From Oscillospiraceae bacterium (GTDB lineage: Bacteria; Bacillota; Clostridia; Oscillospirales; Ruminococcaceae), in NCBI GenBank assembly GCA_015067185.1, contig SVMZ01000001.1, positions 62,001-126,000 on the forward strand: 64,000 bases of DNA, given 5' to 3'. Both the position numbers and the translations under genes were made by a program. This document shows, piece by piece, positions 26,692 to 36,100 of the stretch; position 1 is the first letter of the stretch, and every line of letters begins with the position of its first letter. The notes below the pieces were generated by a model that saw only the letters and a list, made by a program, of their open reading frames with translations, was not told where the DNA came from and did no database searches.

Positions 26692-27822
26692 TTGTTTAAA
26701 AAAATCTTTAAAGCGATCACACGCTATATCCGATATACCGACAAGATGACCCTGCTGCTGTGCATGTGCTGTTCTGTGCTGAGCGTTGTTCTTATTGAAG
26801 GTATGCTCAATTCCAATATGCCTTATGTTTATCCCAGGCATATCCCTGTTCAGATTATTGCTGCTGCCATCGGTCTGATTCTGGCAATCATCACCTCCTG
26901 CATTGATTACCACATTATCGCCAAACTGTGGCAGCTCTACGTTCCTGTTTCGATTCTTCTTGTTCTTCTCACCTTTTTTATCGGCACACAGCGCGGCGAA
27001 GCAGATGACAAAGCATGGCTTCCCCTTCCTTTTGGTCTTTCCCTGCAGCCGTCAGAACTGATGAAGATTGCGTTTATTATGACATTTTCCCAGCATCTCA
27101 ACAAAGTCAAGGAAAAAATCAATTCCATTTTTCAGGTTTTTCTCCTGGGAATCCACGGCCTTATCCCCATCTCTCTTGTCATGATGCAGGGCGATGACGG
27201 AACGATGCTGATATTTTGTCTCATCTTTCTTTCTATGCTTTTTGCAGCGGGGATTGATTGGAAGTATATTCTTACAGCCGTTGTTGCCGCTTGTGTTGCT
27301 GTTCCATTCGTTTGGGAATATGTACTGAGCAATGACCAAAGAATACGCTTTGCAATTATCCTTGATCTCGAAAGTGATCCTTTGGGCAAAGGGTTTCAGC
27401 AGCTGGAAGGTCTGACAGCCCTTGGTGCCGGAAAACTGATGGGAAACGGTATCTTTTCCGGTGATCACTGGTGGACTCCGGAAATTCATAACGACTTTAT
27501 CTTTGTTTTTATTGGACAGTCTCTTGGTTTTGTTGGCTGTATCGCCGTCATCGCTATTCTTATGGTTATTATGATGCGTTTTCTGGTAGCCGCCCACAAG
27601 GCCGCTGATGATATGGGCCGTTTTATCTGTATTGGCGTTTTTGCCATGTTTGCTTTTCAGGCTATTTTTAATATCGGCATGTGCCTCAGCGTACTCCCGG
27701 TTATCGGTCTTACCCTTCCTCTGATCAGCGCCGGCGGCACTTCGGTTATTACTTCCTATCTCGGTATCGGTCTTGCGCTCAGTGTTGTCTACCACACTCG
27801 TAAGCCTGAGTTTGAAAGGTAG
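26692..27822 (+). CDS. SEDS-family peptidoglycan polymerase (RodA/FtsW/SpoVE type)
   Basis: A 376-residue polytopic membrane protein of the SEDS family, about ten helices, which polymerises lipid II into glycan strands with a class B PBP. Conserved: AWLPLPFGLSLQPSELMKIAFI, EIHNDFIFVFIGQSLGFVG and GLTLPLISAGGTSVITSYLGIGLALSV. It most resembles RodA (elongation) in length and loops, but FtsW or SpoVE cannot be excluded. TTG start at 26692 chosen because an ideal GGAGG is 8 nt upstream; an upstream GTG at 26647 overlaps the promoter -10. A partner PBP is not in the window. Confidence 0.9.
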   Translation: MFKKIFKAITRYIRYTDKMTLLLCMCCSVLSVVLIEGMLNSNMPYVYPRHIPVQIIAAAIGLILAIITSCIDYHIIAKLWQLYVPVSILLVLLTFFIGTQRGEADDKAWLPLPFGLSLQPSELMKIAFIMTFSQHLNKVKEKINSIFQVFLLGIHGLIPISLVMMQGDDGTMLIFCLIFLSMLFAAGIDWKYILTAVVAACVAVPFVWEYVLSNDQRIRFAIILDLESDPLGKGFQQLEGLTALGAGKLMGNGIFSGDHWWTPEIHNDFIFVFIGQSLGFVGCIAVIAILMVIMMRFLVAAHKAADDMGRFICIGVFAMFAFQAIFNIGMCLSVLPVIGLTLPLISAGGTSVITSYLGIGLALSVVYHTRKPEFER

Positions 27823-27879
27823 TTTTTGATTACAAATATTTGTTTTTAATAAATATTATTTTTATAAGGAGAAATCAAA

Positions 27880-28503
27880 ATGACACTCAAAAGAATCCTC
27901 ACCATGTCCCTCTGTATGCTGTTGGCAATCCCTGTCGCCGGATGCGGAGAGGCAGCCCAGAATCCCGTTGCCACCATTGAGATGGAAAACGGCGGCATCA
28001 TCAAGATTGAGCTTTATCCCGATGTTGCTCCCAATACCGTCAATAATTTTATCTCTCTGGCAAACGAAGGCTACTATGACGGTCTTATCTTTCACAGAGT
28101 GATTCCCGGATTTATGATTCAGGGCGGTGACCCCAACGGAAACGGTACCGGTGGCCCCGGCTACATGATCAAGGGCGAGTTCACCGACAACGGCCACGAG
28201 AATAACCTCTCCCATGCTCGCGGTGTTGTTTCCATGGCACGCCGCGGCGGCACTATGTGGAATCCCGAACTTGGCTACAACACAGCCGGAAGTCAGTTCT
28301 TCATCATGGTTGAAGATGCTGATCATCTTGATGATCAGTACGCAGCATTCGGTGAAGTGATCGAAGGAATGGACGTTGTGGATGATATTGTTTCTGTAGC
28401 AACCGACAGCAGCGATAAGCCCTATGAAGATCAAAAAATCCGCAGCATTACCATTGAAACTTTCGGCAAAACCTATCCGGAACCCGAAATTATTACTGAA
28501 TAA
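27880..28503 (+). CDS. Cyclophilin-type peptidyl-prolyl isomerase, lipoprotein
   Basis: A 207-residue protein with a lipoprotein signal (lipobox ending at Cys22, VAGC) and a cyclophilin domain (about 30-198): FHRVIPGFMIQGGDPNGNGTGGPGY, and GSQFFIMVEDADHLDDQYAAFGEV. Catalyses cis-trans isomerisation of prolyl bonds on the outer face of the membrane, assisting folding of exported proteins. AAGGAG before ATG 27880. The next gene starts on its stop (TAATG). Confidence 0.94.
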   Translation: MTLKRILTMSLCMLLAIPVAGCGEAAQNPVATIEMENGGIIKIELYPDVAPNTVNNFISLANEGYYDGLIFHRVIPGFMIQGGDPNGNGTGGPGYMIKGEFTDNGHENNLSHARGVVSMARRGGTMWNPELGYNTAGSQFFIMVEDADHLDDQYAAFGEVIEGMDVVDDIVSVATDSSDKPYEDQKIRSITIETFGKTYPEPEIITE

Positions 28504-29141
28504 TGTTAAAATATCAGTACATTTTCTGGGACTGGAACGGTACTCTGGTCAATGATGTGTATGCAGCATTGGCTTCCGTCAATGATATTCTGGCAAAACG
28601 GAAACGTCCCGCCATTGATCTGCCCCGCTATTATTCGTTGATGGGAACCCCTATCACACGGTTTTATGAACGGTTATTTGCCCCGGAAAAACCGGATTTT
28701 CCTCTTCTTGCAGCTGAGTTTCATGAGGGATATGACAGACATATGGATCAATACGGCCTCATGCCCGGAGCACGGAATATTCTTCTTGCCCTGCGGGAAA
28801 GAGGTGCCTGTCAGATTGTGGTATCCTCCTCCGAAAAACGCAGACTGAACGAGCAGATTTCCCGGTTTCAGTTAAATGATATCTTCTCAGCTGTACTGGG
28901 ACAAGAGGACTTCCAATGCTCCAGCAAGTTGGAAAGTGCAAGACGATATATGCAAACATATTCCTGTTCTCCCTCCCGTTCCGTTATGATCGGCGATCTG
29001 GAGCATGATTTCGAGGTTGCTTCTGCACTTGGCATGGATTGTTTTTTGATAGCCCAAGGGCATCAGTCCTATGATTCCCTGCAGACGCTTGGTGTTCCTG
29101 TCCTTCATGATATCTCCGAGTTGAAAAAACATCTCTTTTGA
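28503..29141 (+). CDS. HAD-superfamily hydrolase (phosphoglycolate phosphatase-like)
   Basis: A 212-residue HAD hydrolase of subfamily IA: motif I IFWDWNGTLVND (nucleophile Asp in DWNGT), motif II VVSSSEKRRLN, Lys in the SSKLESARRYM stretch, and motif IV MIGDLEHDFEVASALGMDC. Likely dephosphorylates a small sugar phosphate or phosphoglycolate; substrate not known. Translationally coupled to the cyclophilin gene. Confidence 0.88.
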   Translation: MLKYQYIFWDWNGTLVNDVYAALASVNDILAKRKRPAIDLPRYYSLMGTPITRFYERLFAPEKPDFPLLAAEFHEGYDRHMDQYGLMPGARNILLALRERGACQIVVSSSEKRRLNEQISRFQLNDIFSAVLGQEDFQCSSKLESARRYMQTYSCSPSRSVMIGDLEHDFEVASALGMDCFLIAQGHQSYDSLQTLGVPVLHDISELKKHLF

Positions 29142-29156
29142 CAGCCTCAAAACAAC

Positions 29157-29196
29157 AAACAACAGCCTGACCCTCAATGTCAGGCTGTTGTTTTTA
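29157..29196 (+). terminator. Terminator of the rodA-cyclophilin-HAD genes
   Basis: 12-bp perfect stem CAACAGCCTGAC/GTCAGGCTGTTG (29160-29171 with 29179-29190) with A and T flanks and a T-run (TTTTTAT). Confidence 0.9.
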
Positions 29197-29247
29197 TAAA
29201 CGGAAAATCGGTATCTCTTCTCACTGAAATATTCCGGATTGCAGCAA

Positions 29248-30045
29248 TTATCCTTCTTCACGCTGCAGCCGAATAAACGCCGCCAAACTTTGTCCTGTAT
29301 GATATCTAAAATATTTTCTGAGTAACTCTGATGAATAAAAATCTAGTATTTCCGCAATTTCTGCAATCGTATATTTGCCGCTGCTCGCCAAAGCTTTAAT
29401 ATTTTCAACTCTCTTTTGAGCAATGATATCGCCCAATGCTCTGGCACTGCTTCGCTTTACCACCCTTGTCAGATGTTCTTTGCTGCAGCCCATTGCCGCT
29501 GCTGCGTCGGCAACAGTAATGGCACGTACCACATTTTCTTCCAACCAGGTCATACAACGTATGTACAATTGAAGATCGCTGTTTTTTGTATTTATGCTTC
29601 TCCATAATTCATCCAAAAGAATCAGCAACAGTGCCTCACGGATTGCCGGAACAACTTCATTGTAAAAATCTGTTTCGTGCAGCCGTTTTACATATTCCTT
29701 CATAGAAATTGCATTCTCGGTAATACACAGTTCTCCGCTTTTCAGGATATCCAACTGCATATCTGATTCAAAATGAATCAGCATGACCATCGCGTCCTCC
29801 TTAACAGAGAAGTGACAGTCGTTGTATTGCGGCACCAGAAAACATCCATGCTCTGTCAGTATCTTCTTTTCATCGTTCAGAACAATTCTGCCGGAAAGGA
29901 TATATACCAGTCTGTGACAGCCTTCCACATTAGCTTTAAACTCCTTCCCTTTCTCATACCACTTTTTCTCACAGCTCAGTATTTTCAGCTTATTATAGTG
30001 AGATACCCGCTCATACTTCTCACTGCGTTCTGTAACAAATATCAT
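29248..30045 (-). CDS. AraC-family transcriptional regulator, divergent from GH32
   Basis: A 265-residue regulator: cupin-type N-terminal domain (about 30-110, GCHRLVYILSGRIVLNDEKK and HGCFLVPQYND) and a C-terminal AraC DNA-binding domain (about 170-262, ITVADAAAAMGCSKEHLTRVVKR and YTIAEIAEILDFYSSELLRKYFRYHTGQSLAAF). ATG 30045 preferred over a GTG 12 codons upstream. The GH32 gene starts 105 nt away in the opposite direction, so a fructan or sucrose signal is likely (inference). Confidence 0.88.
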   Translation of the reverse strand: MIFVTERSEKYERVSHYNKLKILSCEKKWYEKGKEFKANVEGCHRLVYILSGRIVLNDEKKILTEHGCFLVPQYNDCHFSVKEDAMVMLIHFESDMQLDILKSGELCITENAISMKEYVKRLHETDFYNEVVPAIREALLLILLDELWRSINTKNSDLQLYIRCMTWLEENVVRAITVADAAAAMGCSKEHLTRVVKRSSARALGDIIAQKRVENIKALASSGKYTIAEIAEILDFYSSELLRKYFRYHTGQSLAAFIRLQREEG

Positions 30046-30101
30046 ATTTTTTCCTGTTTCCTTTATTTTTTCTATTGTCACACAATAAAATGCTTGTTAT
30101 T

Positions 30102-30129
30102 ATTATACTTGAAAAAATGATTTTTTCAA
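30102..30129 (-). promoter_or_regulatory. Promoter of the AraC gene next to GH32, overlapping a palindrome
   Basis: TTGAAA (30129-30124), 16-nt spacer, TATAAT (30107-30102) on the minus strand. The perfect inverted repeat TTGAAAAAAT-G-ATTTTTTCAA (30109-30129) covers the -35 box and spacer and may be an operator for this divergent pair. Confidence 0.5.
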
Positions 30130-30150
30130 TACACCGGAAAGGATACTGTT

Positions 30151-31710
30151 ATGAAAATTCATGTCAAATCAAAGTACATTATTTTTCCTGTTAATCCCAA
30201 ACTTCCCGACAAACATATTTCTTTCTTGCAAAATGGTAAAGAAGTATATTATCTTGATGTAAAACTGGATAACATCTCTCCCTGTTTTGAGGCTTATGCA
30301 GATGTAACCCGTTTTATAGGTACAGAGCTTGATTTAAACATTTCCCCTGAAATGGATATCATATGGCGCGAATCGAACACCATAGATATTCCCGATCTCT
30401 ATCATGAGCCAATGCGTCCTCAAGTACATTTTTCGACGAAAAACGGTTGGAATAATGACCCGAACGGTATGATCTTTCTTGACGGCGTTTATCATATGTT
30501 TTACCAACACAATCCTTGCGATCCCACCTGGGGTAATATGCATTGGGGACATGCTGTCAGCAGGGACCTTCTGCATTGGGAAGAAAAAGAGATTGCGCTC
30601 TTCCCCGATCAATTCGGAACCATGTTTTCCGGAAGTGCTGTTCTGGACAGTAAAAATATAACCGGTTTTTCTAAAAATGATACCCCTCCCGTATTGCTTT
30701 ATTATACAGCAGCGGGAACTCCTTATACCCAATGCCTTGCCTATTCCTGTGATGGGCTGAAGACTATTCAAAAGTATGACGGCAACCCCATCATTCCCTA
30801 TATTATCGGCAGAAACCGTGATCCTAAAGTAGTCTGGTGTGAAGAACTTAACAGTTACCTTTTGGCGCTGTATCTCTCAGATGACCGTTACCTTCTGTTT
30901 ACCTCCAACAACATGATTAACTGGCAAATTCTGCAGGAAATTATTCTTGAGGGAGACAACGAATGCCCGGATCTCTACTGCATGAAAAATGACAATGGTG
31001 AACGGCGCTGGGTATTCATCGGTGCTCATGACCGCTACCTGGTCGGAGAATTTAAAGAAGGAAAATTTGTTCCCACGCAGCCGGTGCAGACATTACACTT
31101 CGGTTCCTCCGGATATGCTGCCCAAAGTTTCAGTAACCTGCCTGAGGGCCGTAATATCCGTGTCTCCTGGATGCGTTGGAATCATATCTCCGAAAAAAAC
31201 TTTTCTCAACAGATGGGTATTCCGGTTGATCTCAGCCTAAAAACTTATAATGGAATAGAATATCTCTGCGCTACCCCCGTACCCGAAATTCAAACTCTCT
31301 TCCAAAACACTAAAGAATACAGCAACATTGTTCTGGATGGGGTTAATACGGTTTTCTTTCCTGTTTCTACCGATGCGCAGCTCATCCGTCTTGAAGCCGA
31401 TCTTTCTTCCAAAGCTCAGCTTACCTTAGGTTGGTTTGGAAGAAAGATGGTACTCGATATGGCAAAAAACAAACTATCTTTACAAGAGTCTGCCGGACCT
31501 CTTTCCATCACCAAAAATAAACTCGATGTTACTATCCTTATTGATCGCTGCAGTGTTGAAATTTTCGCCGATGGCGGCAGAATTTATTTTGCTGATTCCA
31601 ATCCTTCTACGGTCTGCGACTTTAACATTCCTCAGATTACCCTTTATGCTGACCGTCCTTGTGTGGTAAACGCTCTGGAGATTCATGCCCTGAACCCTAT
31701 CTGGGAATAA
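30151..31710 (+). CDS. GH32 fructan hydrolase (invertase/levanase/inulinase type)
   Basis: A 519-residue glycosidase cutting beta-fructosyl bonds. An N-terminal sandwich (about 1-88) precedes the five-bladed propeller, which has all three catalytic signatures: Asp103 nucleophile in WNNDPNG, Asp224 in RDP, and acid/base Glu271 in ECPDLY. A C-terminal beta-sandwich (about 395-519, DRCSVEIFADGGRIYF) is typical. No signal peptide, so it acts inside the cell. Exact specificity (sucrose, inulin or levan oligosaccharides) cannot be set from sequence. Regulated by the divergent AraC gene (inference). Confidence 0.94.
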   Translation: MKIHVKSKYIIFPVNPKLPDKHISFLQNGKEVYYLDVKLDNISPCFEAYADVTRFIGTELDLNISPEMDIIWRESNTIDIPDLYHEPMRPQVHFSTKNGWNNDPNGMIFLDGVYHMFYQHNPCDPTWGNMHWGHAVSRDLLHWEEKEIALFPDQFGTMFSGSAVLDSKNITGFSKNDTPPVLLYYTAAGTPYTQCLAYSCDGLKTIQKYDGNPIIPYIIGRNRDPKVVWCEELNSYLLALYLSDDRYLLFTSNNMINWQILQEIILEGDNECPDLYCMKNDNGERRWVFIGAHDRYLVGEFKEGKFVPTQPVQTLHFGSSGYAAQSFSNLPEGRNIRVSWMRWNHISEKNFSQQMGIPVDLSLKTYNGIEYLCATPVPEIQTLFQNTKEYSNIVLDGVNTVFFPVSTDAQLIRLEADLSSKAQLTLGWFGRKMVLDMAKNKLSLQESAGPLSITKNKLDVTILIDRCSVEIFADGGRIYFADSNPSTVCDFNIPQITLYADRPCVVNALEIHALNPIWE

Positions 31711-31744
31711 GCCACTTACAACTGTAACAAATCATATAACAAAT

Positions 31745-31790
31745 GCAGCCGCCCTCTTTCAATGAAAAAAGAAGGCGGCTGCGCTTTTAT
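31745..31790 (+). terminator. Terminator after GH32
   Basis: 9-bp GC-rich stem GCAGCCGCC/GGCGGCTGC (31745-31753 with 31774-31782), then GCTTTTAT. Confidence 0.75.
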
Positions 31791-31827
31791 ATGGTCGTAT
31801 GCATTTTATTTTGTTCGTATTTGGATA

Positions 31828-32523
31828 TTATTTATGTACACTCTCTTTTGCCTCTGCATGCTCTTTTTCTCCGCATTCCTCAAAACGGATCTTCGGCAAA
31901 CTCCAGCGGTATTTGGTGGCAAGCATTCTGATCACAAAAACCAATACCATAGACAAAATCGCAGGGAAAACAGGATTTTCCATCTTGAGTCTCATTACAT
32001 AATAAAGTACACTGCCTGCAATGGAGGCGAGAGCATAGACATATTTTCTGAACACGACCGGCGTATCATCGGTTAGAACATCCCGGATTACACCGCCGCC
32101 GATTCCTGTCAGCATACCCAGAACAACAGCAAGAAAGGCATTATCGGAAACACCTTCTGAAAAAGCCACCTCGGTACCCATAACAGAAAACGCAGCAAGT
32201 CCCATGGCATCAAAAATATTGTTTACATATTCTACCTTTTGGCGCAGAGGATTGAATTTCCTTCTGTTGCAGCGCGCTATAATAAACACAATAATTGCCG
32301 TAACGGCAGCCAAAGCTACCATTTGCAGATTCTGAAACACTGCAGGAGGTGTCCTTCCTATAAGGACATCCCGGATTACACCGCCCCCTAATGCGGTAAT
32401 ACAGCCAATGCAAACTACCCCGAAAATATCCAGCCCGCTGCTGATTGCGATAAATGCGCCGGAAATAGCAAAAGCAATCGTTCCAATGATCTCAAGGATC
32501 GATATAATGGTATCTGTAATCAT
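31828..32523 (-). CDS. TRIC-type (UPF0126) cation channel family protein
   Basis: A 231-residue membrane protein with two repeated three-helix units, each with the conserved glycine-rich kinked helix: TALGGGVIRDVLIGRTPPAVF (about 45-65) and GIGGGVIRDVLTDDTPVVF (about 138-156). Prokaryotic TRIC homologues form trimeric monovalent cation channels. The tail (ECGEKEHAEAKESVHK) is charged. Single-gene unit with its own promoter. Confidence 0.88.
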   Translation of the reverse strand: MITDTIISILEIIGTIAFAISGAFIAISSGLDIFGVVCIGCITALGGGVIRDVLIGRTPPAVFQNLQMVALAAVTAIIVFIIARCNRRKFNPLRQKVEYVNNIFDAMGLAAFSVMGTEVAFSEGVSDNAFLAVVLGMLTGIGGGVIRDVLTDDTPVVFRKYVYALASIAGSVLYYVMRLKMENPVFPAILSMVLVFVIRMLATKYRWSLPKIRFEECGEKEHAEAKESVHK

Positions 32524-32591
32524 AAAAAGACATCCTCTGCTTTTTTCTTTATCCTTATCTTTCTACAGTCGAATTGGGTTCATCCGAGCAT

Positions 32592-32620
32592 ATTATAGTA
32601 TATCTTTGCAGTAAAAGCAA
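32592..32620 (-). promoter_or_regulatory. Promoter of the TRIC-type channel gene
   Basis: TTGCTT (32620-32615), 17-nt spacer, TATAAT (32597-32592) on the minus strand. Confidence 0.6.
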
Positions 32621-32729
32621 GCTTTTTTCGATACTTATATTATGTTTTTGTTTTCCTGTCAAAGACACTTTTCCTGTAATTACCCGTTTACAGCAATTAT
32701 GACTCATCTGTAACATTTCTTTCCGGCTA

Positions 32730-32758
32730 TTGACAATCCCATTCTAATGGATTAGAAT
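32730..32758 (+). promoter_or_regulatory. Promoter of the BlaI/M56 operon with built-in operator
   Basis: TTGACA (32730-32735), 17-nt spacer, TAGAAT (32753-32758). The spacer and -10 box coincide with a perfect palindrome ATTCTAAT-GG-ATTAGAAT (32741-32758). A repressor bound there would block RNA polymerase. Confidence 0.8.
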
Positions 32759-32767
32759 GAAAGTATA

Positions 32768-32779
32768 CTAATCCATTAG
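32768..32779 (+). promoter_or_regulatory. Second BlaI-type operator
   Basis: CTAAT-CC-ATTAG palindrome 10 nt after the first operator, sharing its CTAAT/ATTAG half-sites. Two operators flanking the start of transcription are typical of BlaI/MecI autoregulated genes. Confidence 0.65.
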
Positions 32780-32798
32780 ACCTCAAAGGAGCTCTTTT

Positions 32799-33149
32799 AT
32801 GTCTACACCCAAAATTTTTGAAAGTGAATATCGTTTTTGCCTGATTCTCTGGGAGCATGAACCGATCCGCAGCACAGAACTGGCAAAACTCTGCAAAGAA
32901 AAGCTGGATTGGTCCAAAACCACTACTTATACAGTCATCAAACGTCTCAGTGAACGCGGTGTACTGAAAAACGAAAACACCATTGTTTCTTCTCTGATCT
33001 CCAAGGATGAAGCACAACAGAGTGAGCTGAATGAATTGGTTGAAAAAAAATTTGAGGGTTCCCTCCCTGCCTTTATCGCGGCTTTCGCCCGCAGACAGGA
33101 GCTTTCTGATGACGAAGTCGCAGAGATCCGGCGTATTATCGAACGATAA
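32799..33149 (+). CDS. BlaI/MecI/CopY-family transcriptional repressor
   Basis: A 116-residue repressor: winged helix (about 5-72; RSTELAKLCKEKLDWSKTTTYTVIKRLSERGVLKNENTIVSSLISK) and a C-terminal dimerisation region (75-116). In BlaI and MecI the repressor is cleaved when the partner M56 sensor is triggered. Here the partner gene follows after 14 nt. Operators lie in its own promoter, implying autoregulation. ATG 32799 with AAAGGAG upstream. Confidence 0.92.
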   Translation: MSTPKIFESEYRFCLILWEHEPIRSTELAKLCKEKLDWSKTTTYTVIKRLSERGVLKNENTIVSSLISKDEAQQSELNELVEKKFEGSLPAFIAAFARRQELSDDEVAEIRRIIER

Positions 33150-33163
33150 GGAGGACACATAAA

Positions 33164-36100
33164 ATGGAATCATTGTTTCTTGACATTGTCAATATAAGTA
33201 TAACAGCCGGTTGGTTTATCCTTGCCGTCATGCTGCTGCGCATGATACTAAAAAAAGCACCGAAATGGATATTCTGTGCTCTCTGGGCCTTGGTAGCATT
33301 TCGCCTGATTTGTCCCTTTTCCATTGAGAGTGCGCTTAGTCTGATTCCTTCCGCACAGCCGCTGTCACAGGAACTTTTCTCAGCTCCCCTTCCGTCAGCA
33401 GGCTCCCCTCTCTCCGGAACTCCCGGTACCTTTTCTCCTGCTTTCCCCTCATCCTCTGCCGCAGATCCCGGAGACAGTGCCTCTCCTCTTCAGATATGGC
33501 TGTTTGCAGCTGCCTGTATCTGGTTAACCGGTGCCGCAATTCTGCTGCTTTATGCCATCGTCAGTTTTCTCCTGCTCAAACACCGTCTGGCAACCGCCAC
33601 TCTTTTTGCTCCGGGCATCAAGCAGAGTGAAAAGGTGGAGTCTCCTTTCGTCCTTGGTTTTTTCCGGCCCATTATCTATCTCCCCTATACCATCGCAGAG
33701 AATGATTTGGAATATGTTATTGCCCATGAACGTGCACACATTCAACGTAAGGATCATTGGTGGAAACCTGTTGGTTTTATCATTTTATCGGTTTACTGGT
33801 TCCATCCTCTGGTGTGGGCCGCTTACCTGCTGCTCTGCCGTGACATCGAAGCTGCCTGTGATGAAAAAGTTATTGCCTCCACAAATCAGGATTACCGCCG
33901 CGCTTATTCCACGGCACTGCTCAACTGCAGTATAACCCGCCGCCATATTGCCGCCTGTCCCATTGCTTTTGGCGAGACAAGTGTAAAATCCCGCATTAAA
34001 AGCGTTATGAACTATAAAAAACCTGCCTTTTGGTTAATTCTCGCAGCTGTTATTCTGTCGCTTGCAACAGCTATCTGTTTAATCACCGTTCCCAAAGAAA
34101 AATCTCCGGATGATCCTTCCCCTCTCAACTATAAAAATGTTATCACTATCCTTCCTGATGACGGTACGCTGCAGGTTATCCATTATCCTGAAACTGACCC
34201 CAGAAAAAAAGAGGAGGGTAAAATTCTCTTGGGAGTCAGTGATTGCGTTGATTTTGCAGAGTATCTGGAAAATTCCGAATGGAAGGAACGCCGTGCCCCT
34301 TCCGATTCCCCAGCCAGTCCCGGTTCCATCGAGTTTATCATCGAAGAGGAATACCGTATTACCGTCTACCGGCAACCACGGATCGCCAGAGTCAGTTACT
34401 ATGATGAAGAACGCTGGTATCGCACCGACAGAAAGGACTATGACAGCGCTGTGGAAATTGCCTATTCTCCCGATACCCTTTCTGCCGATACCGCAAATCC
34501 TACGGATACTACCGATAATATCTTCCCTTTTGGTCACATCTATCGCGTCAATGAAGTCACTTACGAGTCTCCTGTTTACTCTTTTTCCTATACCGTCGAT
34601 ACAGCTCCTTTCTTTACACTGACCAGTGATCATATATTATTGGCTGCATGGGATCGCCAAATTGATATGAGTACCGATTCTTTTACACAGCTTGGTGCCT
34701 TTTCCAAAACCAGACTGACTGAAGAGAACTTTGATGATCTTTTCTTGCCGGGCAAACTGCAGTCCAATCTTTTTTCCACAACAAACATTATTAAAACCAT
34801 CCGTAAAAATACCCGTCAGGCCTGGAGAATAGATGTGGAGGAGGATGAAAACAATGTTTTCTTTTATCTGCTTCTCACCAACGATAACGAAGTCTATCTG
34901 AGTTACGGCTACGATGCCGCGGATGGAAAGGCAACAATTCGCTGGCTGTTCCGGCTGGAACGCATAGATCTGCTGAATTGTACTGCTGTAAGTGAAGGAG
35001 TCATTGCTCATATCGAACCCTGTTATTATGCCAATGATTTCGATTTTGAATACGAGGTTCTTTCCGTTGGAGAATTTATCGGCAGCGGCTCACTGGTCCT
35101 TTCAGCCGACTGGGAAGGCGATATCCTGACCGTTGGAGAGGATTATTATGAAAATAACGGAACCGGTGTTACCGTAAAAAGAGATACCCACAAATTAACC
35201 CGAAACGGTTACGGAAACTTTGTGCTTCTTCTGGAGCATAGAAATCCTGACCAGGAAGAAAGTGCCGTATATTTCATCCGTGGAAACAACAACATAGAAT
35301 ATGTATTCCGCATTACCTTCACGCCTAAAACTACGAACGGCGAATCTCCTGATGACACCGAAGCAACAGATCCTCTTGAAACTGCTGTCTCCTCCGCGAT
35401 TATGGCACATTATGACAGCGGCGAGCCTGATGGATTAATTTACGCAGAAGGTCATATTCTCCTCGGAAGCGAAAGCAAAAGTGATGCAGATGGACAGACA
35501 GACACCATTGACGAGATAACACTATACCTCTTGGTATTGAAGCGCGCCCATGCAGTCTATGATCCTATGAAAATTATAAACGGCGGCTACGGTCCGGTGG
35601 CAATTACCTTTATCATAGATTCTAACGGACAATATCAGTTAAAAGAATACTGGGAACCCCGGAATGGCAGTTATTATGAAGAGGATATCCGCAATAAATT
35701 TCCGGAACCGTTGGCTGATGAAGTTCTCATCAATCATCAGAATTATGTAACGGAACTGGACCGTCTCTGTACTGCCAATGCCGAAGCAAAATTCAATCGC
35801 ATTGCAGGAATCGATAATAACACATTAAATCTCCCTGGAGATACCATGCTTTATCCTACAGACCCCTCCCATCTTTCTGACGAATATATTGAGACACATC
35901 CCGATGAATTTCGGGCTATGCTGGGCAATGATGAAGCTGCGCTGCGCTACTGCTTCGGCGAGTTTTTGAAGGGAGATCAGAAAGGCAAAAAAGCCGAAAT
36001 CATGTCCGAGGTTTGTGAAGAGATCATGCTTTTTGCAAATGCTGCCTCATCAGAAGCTGTGATTATCGATTGGACAGATCCAGAAAATGTGACAGGCCAG

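Noticed and set aside
24024-26699. A plus-strand frame of about 890 codons crossing tsaB, tsaE and fhs.
   Set aside because: It runs opposite to three genes with clear family signatures and ends in the rodA promoter; a shadow frame.
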